NCBI GenBank assembly: GCA_003344405.1
Contig: NOWV01000117.1
Span: 124,001 to 188,000, forward strand
DNA length: 64,000 nt
Direction: 5' to 3'
Source: Trichoplax sp. H2
Lineage: Eukaryota > Placozoa > Uniplacotomia > Trichoplacea
Shown here piece by piece: positions 38,221 to 52,200 of this stretch (position 1 is the first letter of the stretch; every line of letters starts with the position of its first letter). The notes under the pieces were generated by a model that was not told where the DNA came from, did not search any database, and worked only from the letters and a program-made list of their open reading frames with translations. The position numbers were made by a program, and so were the translations under genes.

Positions 38221-39060
38221 AGTATATTACCAGCGTACAGTGTACTGTACGAACGAATAGTATTATACTGTACAGTACTGTACGTTTAATACTGTACCGG
38301 TACAGACATTTCCATTGATATTGTGTGTTTGCGCTAACTGGATATTTCCTGTGGATTACATTGCGTTCTAAGTGTGAACGGCGCACGTAGAGAAGCCGCC
38401 GTTTTTCAATCCAAGAAAGAGAGGGTAGAGTTAGTAGTTAGTTTTATAAAAACTTCAACGACGTGTTCAATTTCTTGTCTGCATGCTCATTGAGAGTAGT
38501 AAGAACTTTCAATACAGTTGTTAGTATGAACTCTAGATCGTAATCCACAACCAAGACTGTACTGTATAGTACTGGCTGTACTACACACTAGCTAATGTAC
38601 CAGAGAACTTGGCAGAGAAAATCACAGCTCCATCCATACAGTACGTACTGCAGTTGTGGACTTGTGCTAATGCATACTGACAACTATTTAGGATGAAACT
38701 TTTGCGGGTGACTTCATCGACACATACGACCGTACGGTACTGAACAGCGACCGAGGGAAGCAACCATATTACTTTACATCGTACAGTAGAACACTGAATA
38801 GAGAATACCTGACTGAGCACCAGTATACTCGTGTAACTTGCAGTACGGTACGGTATAGTACGGTACGGAACGAGTTTCGACGATGACGTAGTTCTATGTT
38901 ACCGTGTGATTCATGCCATCCGTTTAGTGCACAGTGTACAGTACACTGCGATGTACTGTACAGTACTGTACTGTACCGTACCGTACTGGTCGATAAATCA
39001 CTTCAACGTGATTACAGTATGCAGTACTGTACACTGTGTACTGATTGCGTACATGGACCG
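38221..39060. repeat. GTAC-rich repeat tract related in word content to the 11-13 kb block
   Basis: Dense TACAGTAC/GTACTGTAC words occur at 38233-38300, 38560-38570, 38840-38870 (with the variant CGGTACGGTA) and 38930-39035. The GGTGGCC arms of the 11-13 kb hairpins are absent. This lies directly upstream of VPS28, and the ORFs here (38581-38820, 38906-39106, 38998-39186) look like by-products. Confidence 0.7.
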
Positions 39061-39389
39061 TGACGTATATACAGTATTATTTGTCAAAGCTGACCAACGC
39101 CAGTAACTGGAGACGGTCTGGAGTCGACGTTCAAGAAGAATTGGCCAACTTTCCATGCCAATTTGGCTGCTGCATAGGATCCACACTTTTCCTCCTTTGA
39201 CTGACTAGTTCACTACAAGTAGATAGGGTGTTGATCATTTCCAATCTCTTGGTTATCATCTTCTCTACAAGGGAAACCTCTTGCCCATTACCATTCAACT
39301 ACTGCACTTGACAACGCCGTGTATATTGTCGTCTTCAAGGCTAGGCTGCCCAAAGTCTGGATAGTAGTCAACACCCCAAAAAGGACAAC

Positions 39390-40804
39390 ATGTACAATTC
39401 TCAGATGAGCCATAGTGCTAGTAGTGGCAGTATTCGCTCGGAACTACTTGAAGAAGTTAAATTGTACAAGAATGCTCGAGAACGCGAAAAATATGATAAT
39501 ATGGCTGAATTATATGCTGTTATTAATACATTGCAATGCTTGGAAAAAGCGTACATTAAGGATGCCGTCCCTCCAAAAGAATATACTAGTGCATGCTCGA
39601 AATTACTAGTGCAATATAAGGCAGCTTTTAAACAAGTTCAAGGCGATGAATTTGCTACTGTGGAAGCATTTATGAGACAGTATAAATTAGACTGTCCAGC
39701 GGCCTACGAAAGAATCAAGGAAGGAAGACCCATCACTATTAAAGATGATAAGGGAAATACCAGCAAATGTATTGCTGATACTGTTTCTGTAAGTTACAAC
39801 AATAACGCTAGTTCAATGGATTGACTTACTCAATCGAACATCCTTGGATGCGTACATCACGTATTTGTTCAGCATAGAAATCAGTCACAATCTACTTTTA
39901 TGCTGTAAATCATGCATAGATGATACTTTTGACTTGATGAATACACTGCAGTTATCGATGGATTCAATACAAACACTTTCAGTCTTTGTTCACGATATAT
40001 CACAGAATCTTAGGGAGTTGTCATGAATTCTTGTATTGATCCCACGGTACCGAAAGTGATGATGGTTCTAACATGACCAATATAGTTTAGTGGTCGATGT
40101 ATTAAATACAGACCTTTATAGTCTTTACACGCTATTTCTGACAGTTTAGGTAAGCTACTCTGTCCTGTATTCTTGTATTAATCCCTGATATGTCAATGGT
40201 TTACACTTACGGTAGTAATAGCTAACAAAGTCGCTTAAAACGAAAGCTATCATCTATTCACAAAGAATCGATATAAAGTAATACTATTGGTTAAACTAAA
40301 AGGCTAACTTTATAATGTTATCATTTCTATCTTATTGATTAGCTATTTATTACCATCATGGATAAACTGAGATTGGAAATTCGAGCTACCGATGAGTTAC
40401 AGCCTGACTTGCGAGAGCTACTAGAAACTATGAATAGGCTTAGCACATTACCTTCCGATTTCGAAGGCAAAGACAAAGTCCTACAATGGTAAGATGATAG
40501 TTTAGCACTAGCGATATGAACAATTTTAAAATAATCATATCAATAGAATAGACGATAACCATTATATTTCCAATTGACCATAAATTGGTCACTTAAATAT
40601 CTACTGTAAAATGATATAAATTAATTATAGACTGATAATAGGGAGATGGCTAATAAGGTGCCTTTTTCCTACAATATTATTAGGCTTACCACACTATCAA
40701 GTATGAAGGCGAGTGATGAGTTAACGGATGAGCAAGCAAGGCAAATGATATTTGATTTAGAAACCGTATATAATGCATTTAATCGCTTGCTTGCTAGTTC
40801 CTAG
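39390..40804 (+). CDS. VPS28: VPS28, ESCRT-I subunit (221 residues)
   Basis: VPS28 is a core subunit of ESCRT-I, which sorts ubiquitinated cargo into multivesicular endosomes. It binds VPS23/TSG101 and VPS37 through its N-terminal part and ESCRT-II VPS36 through its C-terminal four-helix bundle. Exons 39390-39788, 40343-40488 and 40684-40804 sum to 666 bases (222 codons). Splice sites are gtaagt/ttag, gtaaga/ttag. Highly conserved blocks are [64 protein letters not shown], then [52 protein letters not shown]. Length equals that of animal VPS28. The start ATG at 39390 precedes a short variable Ser-rich N-terminus as in relatives. It is convergent with the NUDT18-like gene, 668 bases away. Confidence 0.97.
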
Positions 40805-41472
40805 TCTGTTGGACAATGATCTCCAATTCCAAATGCTTAAGTTTATAATAGTGCACCTATAATACAATTGGCATGCGCGCAATTCATCTCTACGGTTGTC
40901 CTACTGTAAATCTAATCTTTCTAATTCATAGAAAGATGTTAATTCACTTTAATCGTTAGATTTTGGAAGTTTAATAGCGTCAATCATACGTAGTTTAACA
41001 GTAAAAATCGATAGTCTTTGAAGGCGGTAGAAAACATTACAATTTATAAATTACAGATTAAAAGGTCGTTGCACCTTTTTTTATATCAAGTCAAAAAATA
41101 ACCGCCAGTTACCGTCATTAAAACAATTTTGAAATCCATGAAAAGTTGAAATGAAATTGGAATACTTTAATGATAAAATATTTTCTAAAAAAAAATGCCG
41201 CACTTAAGAATTCTGTACTGTATAGTATGATAGTCTTTAAAATACTGTGAATTTTTGCAACAAGCTAACGAAGCTTGTTATAATGTCTGACGTTAAACAT
41301 GAGGCCAAGATGATATAGCATTGTCTAAAGAATAAATAATAAATCACATAGCTAAAGAGATACAAGTCGTTGATAAGTATATTCAGGAAAACCATATCAC
41401 TAGCGTCATTAGTAAGCTATAAGTCCTGCCGGTGCATAATTTATACATCTTTTGGGGACTTGGAGGTCCAAT
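40805..41472. other. Convergent 3' spacer between VPS28 and the NUDT18-like gene
   Basis: No gene is seen. AATAAA at 41331-41336 could end VPS28 transcripts, though it is far from the stop (inference). Confidence 0.6.
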
Positions 41473-44046
41473 TCAATCTGTATATATCGGTACTAACTTT
41501 GTCTCATGCATTAATTTCAGAATTTTTTGTTTCAATCCTTGGTCACTATCGATATTTATCCAGTTTTTAGAATCTTTTGTAAATTTTGTAGTTGTTGCAA
41601 ATAAAGTTAGCCAAATTCCATCATGACCATTAGTTTCTCCACTGTGTTCTACAGAAAGTACGCCTTTGATGTCGAATGTTCCATGATATCCTGCAGACTT
41701 GCCATAAATTTAAAATTAAAGACAACCTTTGTTAATAATAACGGTTTAATCTCCTATCATTATGGATAAGTTAATATTGGCCACAGAAACTAAAAATCTT
41801 GCAAATAATGACATAACACACACGTTGAATGACAACCTGAGTAAATGCTAATACCTTTACCGCATTTTCGACAGCAGCGGGTCCTGTCTTACGTGCGTGT
41901 TTATCAAGAACTGAAATTGGTAAATGCATATTCGGGCCTAATTCAGCAAGGATATATACTTCTTTTGTGCTAAAAAGTAAACGTAATATTAATGAAATAA
42001 ATATTTGTATCATGACGATAAAAAGGTATGATCGTCTTTGATTCTATATTACAAAATTACTCTTTTATGCATCCGGCCAAAAGAATTCGAACTGCTACGG
42101 TTTTATGTGGGCGGCAAACGGGCAATAAGATTGCTTGCGTATTTGCTACTAGATTTTTATACCAGCTTTGGGTACGCGAAATGACATCCAGAGCATCCTT
42201 ACATCTATAAGAAAGCCGATAGTTACTAATCTACCGATATTAAGATTACTAATAGTCATTATGGATTCAATTCATAAAGGAGTAACCTTAATTTTAAATG
42301 GCTACGGACTTGTTCATCGGTGAAATAATCTGCCTGTATCGATTCATGGTCTTGCTGTTCTGGTGTTTTTAATTTACCTTCCACATCTTGCCCTGTAAAA
42401 ATGAAGCGAATCCAATGACCATCATACCATTCTACGCAAACTAAAGATTTCGGTGTAAATTTAATTCCGCTCTCTTCTAATACTTCGCGTTGAGCACCAG
42501 CCTTAATGAACAAGGAAAGGCAAATAAAAGCATAAAACTAAATTTTGATTTTGAATGCGTTTACTTAAAATTAAGTATGCAGCCTAGATGTGCAGCATTA
42601 TCGAAATCCAAGCTATCTACACGTGTGAGGCTAATAAAAAATTATTAGGGTGTAGTGCCAATGATCTACAGCAGTACCTCTAGCGTTTCACCAGTTTCTA
42701 GCCTTCCAATTGGCAAATACCATAAACCTCGACAAGATTTCTTCGCTTCTTGAATCATTAACAATTTATCATCTTCAATGAGAACTCCGCCCACAATGTA
42801 AGTAACGTTACCGGTACTCTTTCGCAGAGAGGCTTGCAAAGCTATCAGTCATCATCATAAAAAAAACTGTATGAACAGATTGTATTTGTAACAAAAATAT
42901 AACCGGCTTAAAATTTTAATTTTATTCTTTCCTGCAACCATTTTATGTTATAACTAGCGCCCACTTATTTATTGTAGGCAATTGTTCATTCATCAAAGAT
43001 TTTCCAGCTGCGATGTATCGAGATATGAAAATGTATCCTGCAATAGGCTCGTATGATTTGTTATCCGTAATAAACTAAAAGCAATTAATGTAAGAACTTG
43101 ACCGCGACGTCAGCTACTTGTTTAATTTCAAATTCAAACTCGTCCAGAAATCACGTAAGACTGAATGAAAAGTATTATAGTGGTCAATTTTCATCACAAT
43201 TTACATCGAGTAAATCGCGAAGCTAAGCTAAAAATAGTTGGTTTATAATCTCGTAAAAGATGATCAATTGATGCAACCAGAAGTTGTAACTTCATATTCT
43301 TTTAATGTTAAATCGTTTCACTTCATTTTAGCATGTGCAACGTGTATGGTGATCGAGTAGAAACATAGGAAGGCAGATAAATGGATTGCTTTGCAGCTTG
43401 ATTATTGCTTTGCAAGTAACAAAATAATTATGAATAATAATAATTATATAACCAGCCGTTAAGCTAGAACGCGGTACAACAGCAAGGAAGTAAACAAGCG
43501 ATAAATGATTATAGAGTAACTAAACGGAAAATGTAACCCAGTCAACGGTAGTCTAGAAAGATTAGAGCATCACCAATCGATGTGTTATTTGTAAAGGCAT
43601 TAAAAGTGTATCTATTGATCAAGTAGTCTACTAATCAGAGTGATCATAGGTTATCAATAGAGTAAAAGTTATTAATAATCTGTAGTACAGGTACACGAGT
43701 CCAAACAATTAAAGGATAGCAAGATTTATATAAACTCTTAATCGAAATCGATTTATGCAAGAATGATTGAGAAATGACGTAGAACTATCCTACTAAATTT
43801 ATTTCAATCGATATTACGAGAAATAACTATTGACTAAAATCATGGTTAGCAAATGATATCATAGGAAATCAATTAGGTATATAAATTTATTGGGCCAAGG
43901 ACGAATACATAGTTTGCTAGTCATCATCGATTCTACGAGAGTTAAGGATCGAACAACCTACCTTTAGCTTCGTTGACAAATTCGTAGCTTTGAGTACATG
44001 GTTGGCCTTCAATCACTTCCCAAACACTACGAATAAATCGATCCAT
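41473..44046 (-). CDS. NUDT18: NUDT18-like Nudix hydrolase (312 residues)
   Basis: NUDT18 (MTH3) enzymes remove oxidised guanine nucleoside diphosphates from the nucleotide pool. Six minus-strand exons keep phase: 44046-43962, 42832-42678, 42501-42287, 42204-42061, 41969-41855, 41697-41473 (939 bases, 313 codons with TGA). The start [11 protein letters not shown] is the only ATG before the domain. A perfect Nudix box spans residues 71-93 (G-x5-E-x7-REVLEESGI), split by an intron after ETLE. Upstream [18 protein letters not shown] and downstream WIRFIFTG, and the C-terminal [11 protein letters not shown] / [10 protein letters not shown] / LVPIYTD, line up with the NUDT18 C-terminal domain. Length is near the family's 320. 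Family certain; orthology to NUDT18 likely. The 1129-base first intron is long for this window. Confidence 0.92.
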
Positions 44047-44302
44047 ATTCAACAACTGACACTAGGCCTACTCTACGCGTATATATTGACACGTCGATAG
44101 TCAATCAGAGTCCAATCCTTTTTAGCTTGAAATGGTCATTAATTCAATCTTTCAAAACAGACCAAAACTTGGATTGAATATCACAAAACCACCTTGAAAG
44201 ATTTGTATGTTGTAAATCTTAACAATAAGAAATAGAATAATCGTAATACCCGTATAAAAGAGTTATCATTGACGGGAAGATGATCATAACCATTAACTCT
44301 CA

Positions 44303-44406
44303 TCAGATGATAGCGTAAGCAATAATTTCAGCTTGCAGCATTTGAAAATAATTAATTAGCCCAAGACGAATGCAATGGTCGACGTTGTGCTGGAGGAGCT
44401 GGCCAA
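44303..44406 (-). other. Candidate terminal exon, unassigned
   Basis: After an acceptor (tactag) the minus strand reads phase 1 then GQLLQHNVDHCIRLGLINY, FQMLQAEIIAYAII and TGA. It resembles the helical end of BTB-type domains. It lies between the NUDT18-like start and the EFCAB6-like stop, both on the same strand. No certain partner exon. Confidence 0.3.
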
Positions 44407-44901
44407 CTAGTATAGATTATAGGATAGCAATGTCGCTGTTAATTGATATAGATACCCAAACATGACCTACGATGCCTATGTATTAGTTATTGGAAACCAA
44501 GATGTGTTCGATGTTGGCTCAAAAATATCACTGTTGGACACTATCAGTATAGCTACCTAAACATAACGCATGATTAAGTCTATACTATCAGAATTCAATT
44601 GGAAAATGATACCTACCAGATTTGCAAGAGAGGCTTTAAACTTGGCTATAAATTTGCTTTCTATGCAAACAAATACTTGACTATTCATTTATATGTAATG
44701 CTATTAACTGCTTATCCCCAACGAAAAAGGCTATGGATAATTTTACCCAACTATACTGTGTGATAAACGTCAATTCTACGTGGGATTTAGTAATCCATAA
44801 CGATACAGTAGACTTTATTCATGATGCTGCAGTTTCCACAGACCTCATCTCGCGACGCTCTACGTTTCGATCATCCTAAGGCAAAAGGTTACTAACCATC
44901 C

Positions 44902-45029
44902 CTATCGCCAAATTGCAAATTTATGCAGTGCTTTCCTATCAAATACATGCTCTTTCTCACTCAATAGCTGCTTAAAGCCGTCTAAATCAATAGCTTCTAC
45001 GTCTAGGTTATTGTTCGAGTGCAGTTGAA
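44902..45029 (-). other. Candidate exon with BACK-like helical sequence, ending in TAG
   Basis: After an acceptor (gagtag) 41 codons read QLHSNNNLDVEAIDLDGF, KQLLSEKEHVFDRKALHKF, AIWR and TAG. The pattern L..LLS.KE..FD.KALHKFA.W is like the BACK domain that follows BTB domains in Kelch-type proteins, where a W would be followed by more helix, so the stop looks premature. It may be a terminal exon or a relic. Another coding-like but interrupted patch lies at about 45380-45530 on the same strand. Confidence 0.3.
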
Positions 45030-46290
45030 CTACTCAAGCCGCTATGATACAGACTCAAGGAATGCTATACTCGAATGTATTAGTAGGTAGTGTTCCTTAT
45101 TACTTACTGCAAGTTCCAATTATGGTCAGTCTATTCTTGCGTGTCTAGATAATTCCCCGTGCTTACAGTAGATTACTTCTTAAATACAGTAATCACCTAG
45201 TAACTATTCAGTCGGCGACCTTATAAGTAATACTACTCTAAAATATTTTATACGTATATGCCTGCTAAAATTTTTCAAGTTATAGGCTACAAATAGGATA
45301 CAAGTAGAGACTACTATAACTTGTTTTAAACAGTCCCTGATATAAGCAAGAAACCTTAAGCAATTCATCACACCAGCTTTCAAGTATTAAATTAGTCTTC
45401 AATTTTCACAACCAGTTTCAAAAACAATCCTGAAGCTAGAACCTCAAAGCAACCCTGCACAATGATGGTCTACACGCTTCTTGCCACTATTCCTCTACAG
45501 CCAGAAACGTATTCTTTCATACTTTACGTTATGTATTGACAGCAATCAGAAAATAACCTTTACGTTATTATAAATCAAGATTTTTTATTCATTACATTGC
45601 AGATTATTATCTCGCCAAAAATGGTTAAAAATATTGTTATAGAAGTAAACATTTCAACAAGATTTGGGCTTGCAATCAAAATACAAACCGATACATACCA
45701 ATTAAAAAATAGCAGTATGTTGTTTACATTTTAAGAGTAATATTAAAGTGGTTTATCAACCACCAACTACCTCTACATCCTCGTTACTATTTTAAGTATT
45801 GTAGGCCAGAAAGATACCTATGTCATAGCCCGACCTTACACATGTTATGTCATACTTTAAATAGTTAATAACAGCTTAGGCTGGGCATGATAAAAAGTAG
45901 TCATTACAGTAACCATGTTTTATGATTACGTTCCATTAGTAGTATTTAACATAGGAAGTCATAACAGAATAGTTACCGAATTAGTTAGACAACCAAATGA
46001 AGATCAAAATTAGTTCAGTTCTACGTCGACAATATAAAAACGGTTTTTAAAATTGTTCATGTAGCATGAATTACATAAGAAAATAAGCATACTCAACACT
46101 AAAACACTTCATCTGAACCTTATATCAACTATATCGCCCTATTTCAATTATTAGCTATAGGATAAACTGCAAGTGTAGTTTATTAAGAGAATGGTATTAC
46201 ACTTTCTACCCAAATGTTATCGTTGGGAAATGATTTGAAATCTTATGTAATATCCATGTGTTTTCCATTTCAATTTGAAGTTAATTATAG

Positions 46291-49200
46291 TTAATAAACT
46301 AAGCATTGCTTGAGGAATTCATTGTATTGAATCTTATTTGTCAAATCTTTGTTGTAATAAACCATCAATTGGAAGAAGTCATCTTCTGATATATCCACGC
46401 GATACTGGTGCAGGATATCACGAAATTGTAATTGAGTTACATAACCAGTATTCTTGCTATCATAAGACTAATTAAAAGAATTCAACAAAACAAAATTAAT
46501 CATGATGGAAATATTTCTATTTATTATCATACGCTTGTCTTTATATTGATTTCTTACTTTACAAGTTCGACGTATACTTTTCCATTGCTGTTTAATGGAA
46601 CCTTTAATTCGGATAAATACATCGGCCAAGTAAACATTGGTATCACCAACTTTAGGCACCTAAATCAATTGAGATATTAATAGCCTATCCTTAGCTGCAA
46701 AGTAATCATAAGATAATGAAATATCGCCTTTCTGACAACTATACTCACTTCTTCAGCGGGTAATACGGCACGTTTTGGGCTTTTCTCCACATTTTTTACT
46801 TTTAGGACGAAATAGCTTAAAAATTCCGCATAATTCAATCTAACATTATAGGTTGTAATTAGTCAATATAGTATATAACAATATGATGGTTACAAATTAT
46901 AAGTATAACCAAATAGAATAGAATCTTTATCTAATAAGGCATCAGTCCTAAAAAAATAGCTTTAGCAAAATACCTCATTCTATCTTTGTTGCTAAATTTC
47001 TCCCATAGCAATGAAAATTGACTATCATCGAGAGCTATACGATGTTGCTCCAAAGTTTCTATACAAAGGTGCACAAATTATGCTTAGATTTGTAGAAACT
47101 AGATTCTAAATACAATTAGATTAGTATTTGATCATTAATGCTCTGTATCCAAAGTTTAAGTTACGAATACTGATCATAGTATGGAATCTATGTACGTGAG
47201 TATAACATCCACTATATTAGATAATTAGCAAATACAGTATTTCTACGGTCATTTAATAGTGACTTGTATGGATAGATTGATGTAAAACAAATTATTAGTC
47301 CACTATTATGTTCTCATATACTGATGATGGCTATTGAAGGTACCTTTAAATTCTCTCTCGTTAATATATCCGGTGTTATGATAATCAAATCGATTAAATG
47401 CCTTACGGATGGTCTTCCAGTGACTAACAATCTGAAAGAAATAGGTTACAGATTAAATGGGAATCATTTGATTACAGTTATAATTGCCATTGAACAGCGT
47501 CTTATTGAACACACGAGAGGGGGCATTAAACTAAACTTTGAGGATTAAACGTTTAACTTAATTTTCTGTCATACCTTGTCCTTGATTAACTTTTCTGTTG
47601 GTTCTGCGTTCACTAAAGCGGCAACGCTATTACCAGAATTTAATCTCGGTGATGGTTGGCCGACTCTAGGTGTTGGCATAGATGGTCTCTGTTTGAATAT
47701 CGATGAATACATATTTAGGTTTTATATGAATATTAAATTACTGCATATATGTGAGAGCAGACAAATTAGATTGACCATGAGTTTGATATGTTTATATGAA
47801 AATCGCAAACACTCGATGGTCTTCTTTATTCGTTACCTTTGTTGGAGATGTGCGATTTGCCGAAGGAGTTCGCAGCTTTGGAGTGTTACTGTCAGATCGG
47901 TTAGCATAAGCTCGCAAAACGTTGTTATAATTAATAAAACCTTCATCACCGTTATCTAGTTTTTTCCATAACTTATTAGCCTATACAGGATAACAAAAGC
48001 AGTCTAGTTTAATAAATGATCTATTGCGTTATTGGGCTATTTTCATCCGTAAAAAGAAAATTATCACAACTAAATAAATATCAGTATCGGATAGAATTCA
48101 TTCTAATTTTTTACCTGATTAGGTTCTAAGCTGAAATCATATTCTTCTAAGATTTTAAAGAAATCATTTTTGTATACGAATCCGGAGGATGAAGGATCAT
48201 TTTGCTTTAAGACCTACAAATAGCAAAAAAGCACCGTCAACATGATAGCGATGATGACAATAGCCTCACTCCATCATAAAGATTTACTGTACACGTAGTC
48301 GATGGCCTTAAGCAATAAAGTTGACTATGTTAAGATGGATTCCACTTAGAATAACTTACCTTGATCAAATCATAAAATTTACTAACAACAAATTGCTTAA
48401 ATTGTTGTTCAGTCTGCTGGAATGTTTGACTTGAAATGCTCATTCTACTAAACGAAAGAGCTGATACATTTCGTGAAGGTGCTCTGTTATTAAAAGTATC
48501 ATCTTGCTTGGGAAGCTCCACGTTTGGCTCTTCTCTTGCTATTTCCTGCTCGATAAAATTGTTCTCAGCAGCAATATCAGTTATGTCTTCAACTCTAGGC
48601 GAATCTTCTACGTAGTTGATTTCTGTTGAATCGACATTCATAGGAATAGGAGCAATCGGTTCTGTAAAAGTTTCCTTTGGTTCTGGCGTATCTTCTTTGA
48701 GTTCAGCTGGCGATTGAGGCGTATCAGGTGCTAAAATGGCATCCATTTGGCTTTTATTTTGATTCATCTTGATTGATTTCCTCTTCTGCTTTTTATTAGC
48801 AGCTAGCATTTCCTCTTGCTTGCCTAACCAATCAGATGTCAACTGCAAGAAATCAATATTTCGTTAAAGAATAATAAACCCCTGATGGTAACCAGTTAGC
48901 AATATCGACTAAAAATCTCATCCTAGTTAATACAAAGTCAGATAAAAAGTGGTATACAACAATTCTCAAAGAAATTTGATGTGGTTAAAAGGTATCGCTA
49001 GAATAATTCAAGGAATAACATATGGGAATTCATTTATTAATTAATATTATTACTGTACCTCTTCATCTGATTTCGACAAAGTACTGATTGCTTCCCTGTA
49101 TGGGACAAGATCTCCAGAAACATTCAATCGACGTAGGACATGCTATAATTTTTTATTATAGATAGTAATATTAAAGTTTGCTAGCGTAGTTGCTGTAGTA

Positions 49201-52200
49201 CAATCCTATAAAATTAAATAGAGATTAAACATCTTCTGTCAAATAGACTAACTTTAAACTGTGGATCTGTTAATCTGAAACAGAAGTTCTCCAGTACTCT
49301 TCGGAATCGTTTAACGCCAATTCTTTCATTTTCATCGACATCAAAAGCTTCTAAAGCACGTTGAATTGGTCCGAGTTTTTCTCGAACAGTTTGTCGTAGC
49401 TTTTGCTCAGCTTTATCCACAGGAAGACTTTCATAACTGACCGGGCTTGCTCTATCATCAAATCAAGTAATAAAATTATAATGTAGTCATTTTAAAATCT
49501 ATAAGAATTGAAAGGCTTAAAGTAGTCGACGATATAGCAGTCTTTATTCTATTTTCATCAATATTTTAATATCTCATTTTTAATGGCTAAGTAAGGTACA
49601 TCTTAATAGGAAATCATTTTATTAAATACCTTTTCGGAATGACTTCTCGAATATCAGCTTGCTTTCCACGCTGGAAGGCATTTAGAAATTCTTCATAGGA
49701 TAACTTATATTTATTGCCTAGTCCAATTCTAATTGAATATTAGGATAAATATGGTTCTTTAGAAGTCTAACATTTCAAAAATATCCAGCCATTGATCATT
49801 TCATTGACCTCTAAAGACGAAGTAACTTACCGATCGAGGAATCTATTATATTCGATTTCATCACAATGAAAGTTTAGTGCTTGCAAAATATCATGGAGTT
49901 CTTTACGGGACAAATGTCCGTCCTAGATGATTTATTTTGATAAGATTCAGTGCAAATATCTATTGGTCTGACTGACATTGACAATTTTAATTTAAGTGGG
50001 GTATAGCTGTATTCCTGACAAAACTTCTAACCTTGTTATGGTCCGCATTTTCGAATGCTTTCCTAAAGCTTGTAAAACCATCTCTGAAGCGATCACTAAA
50101 TATTTGTAGAGATTTAATTTTATTTAAATCTTTACACCATTCTTTCTTACAATCAAATTATGATATACTTACGTAATTCGGGCTTCAATTTCCTCCGCAG
50201 TTAATCTCTTGCCAGCTCGAACTTGCATTTTAGCAATATATTCATGCTTAGCCTAAGAAACGTAATGCAAATGAATCAGGAGACGTTCCTGGTGGCCGTG
50301 ATTCGGTTTAGCTTGATTAAATACTTAGCACAACTAGCCATTACAAAAGCTGAACACTCCCAATAGCTCGTAACTACTGTATTCAAAATTATTCTTTCCT
50401 TTACCTTTTGTGCTTGATGATGATGCTCGAAGCGATTTTGGCTTTCTTTGGTTATTTGTGTGCTAATTCCTTCATCTCCAGGTGCCAATGTTTGGCTATA
50501 TCGGTATATAAATTCTCTGTAGTCAATTGAACCACTGTTATCCGTATCGTAGCTAATATTTAAATTCAAAAGGAAAAGATCAATTAAAATGATATCCAGG
50601 AAAAAGCTTATAATACTATTTCACATACTGTTATAAATATTTCATATCATGGTACTTACATTCTCCACAATTTCTCGAATTCCTCGTCAGTCATGGTTAA
50701 AGCGAAATCGTCCAAAATTATTTTAAATTCTTTACGAGAAACCAAGCCATTTCTATCTTTATCAAAGCTTTTGAAAGCCTATGGATATAATAGTTCGCAT
50801 CTATAAAATAGCAGTTCCACTACCGCGATAAATTTATCCTACTTGATTTTAATCCTGATTAATATTCAAGCCTACCTTTGCAATATCATTCCATTGATTT
50901 TCAGCTTTGGAAAGTAGCAAGCTATGAACTTGTTCATGGGTTAGGTTGAGAGCCTTTTTGGTTTTATTAAATCTTAAGGAGTGGAGAATGTGAAATTAGA
51001 TCATCGATATTACTTTTAAAATGAAATTAATAATGATCGCTGAGGTAAGTAAAATTGATCTCAATATTGAATGTACCTGTGTGTTGAAAACAGCCATGGA
51101 TGAGCTTCGACGTTTTCTGTACTTTGAAATCGCTTCAAGAAATCTTGATAACTCAAGGTATTCCTATGGCCAAAGTCAATTTTTTGTACCAATTTGTCAA
51201 ATTCTGAATCTGACAGGACAAACATCATTGAATCCAATAAGCGTCGGAATTCGCTCTTTGTTATAGCACCTACATATGTTAGTAATAATCAAATTTAAGA
51301 TTTGGTTAAGACACTGATTTCTATTGCAGTTTTGTAAGTTTTCATTGCTATAGAAATTAGAAATAAGAATAATGATGAAATAACTGTACTATCGAGCTCT
51401 TCCTAAGACCTACGGAAGCTGTATTGATAGTCATATATTTTATATGAATCATTTTTTTATATCATGGTGAAATGATTCAAGGCGATCTGGCGATCTTTAG
51501 ATATTCCTTAAAGATAGAAACTACGTTGAAGGTTTTTCTTTTTATTTCTTTAACTTACCGTTATGGTCGTCATCAATTTTGTAGAAAGCTTCTCTTAAAC
51601 CTTGAAAACCATCACGAATTTTATTCCTTAGTTTTGTCTCCACTTCTTCTGCTGTCATGGTGTACTTTTGCTCTCGGACTTTATACCTAAATGAAGGCAT
51701 TTTACAAAGCATGAAATCCACTATGACGATAAGATCAAAGTTTACACAGCCTAACTACGACTCCATCTTTCAATTAGTATAACTTACTTTTGGACTGGAT
51801 GGAACTGAACAGTGGGATCATTTTGCAAAGGTGAACGAGTATTATCAAATTTGTCAACAAAGTCGGTGTAAGACAGATTTCCTTTGTAGAATCCAAATCT
51901 AAGAGAAATAAGAAGAAATATTTGCTTTCAGTAACCTAAAATAGTCTCAAATATAGTCTGAAAAAGATGCAGTTCCATCGAATTTTATCTCATTTTGTAA
52001 TGATATTTATTCTTACTTCTTGATCAAGATTTTAAACTGTTCGTCACTCATGGATAATCCCATTCCACCCAATACCTATCCATGCATTTCAAAGTAAAGA
52101 AATAAGCTTAATAACAGCGTAAGCTAAAGAAATTCTTCAATTTTAAGACGTTATCCGGATTAAATTGTATTCTGACGTAATAACATCAAAGGATAATATA

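Noticed and set aside
47324-47959. Plus-strand ORFs of 74 and 127 codons
   Set aside because: They are antisense to phase-consistent exons of the EFCAB6-like gene, including a DYHNTGYINERE calcium loop.
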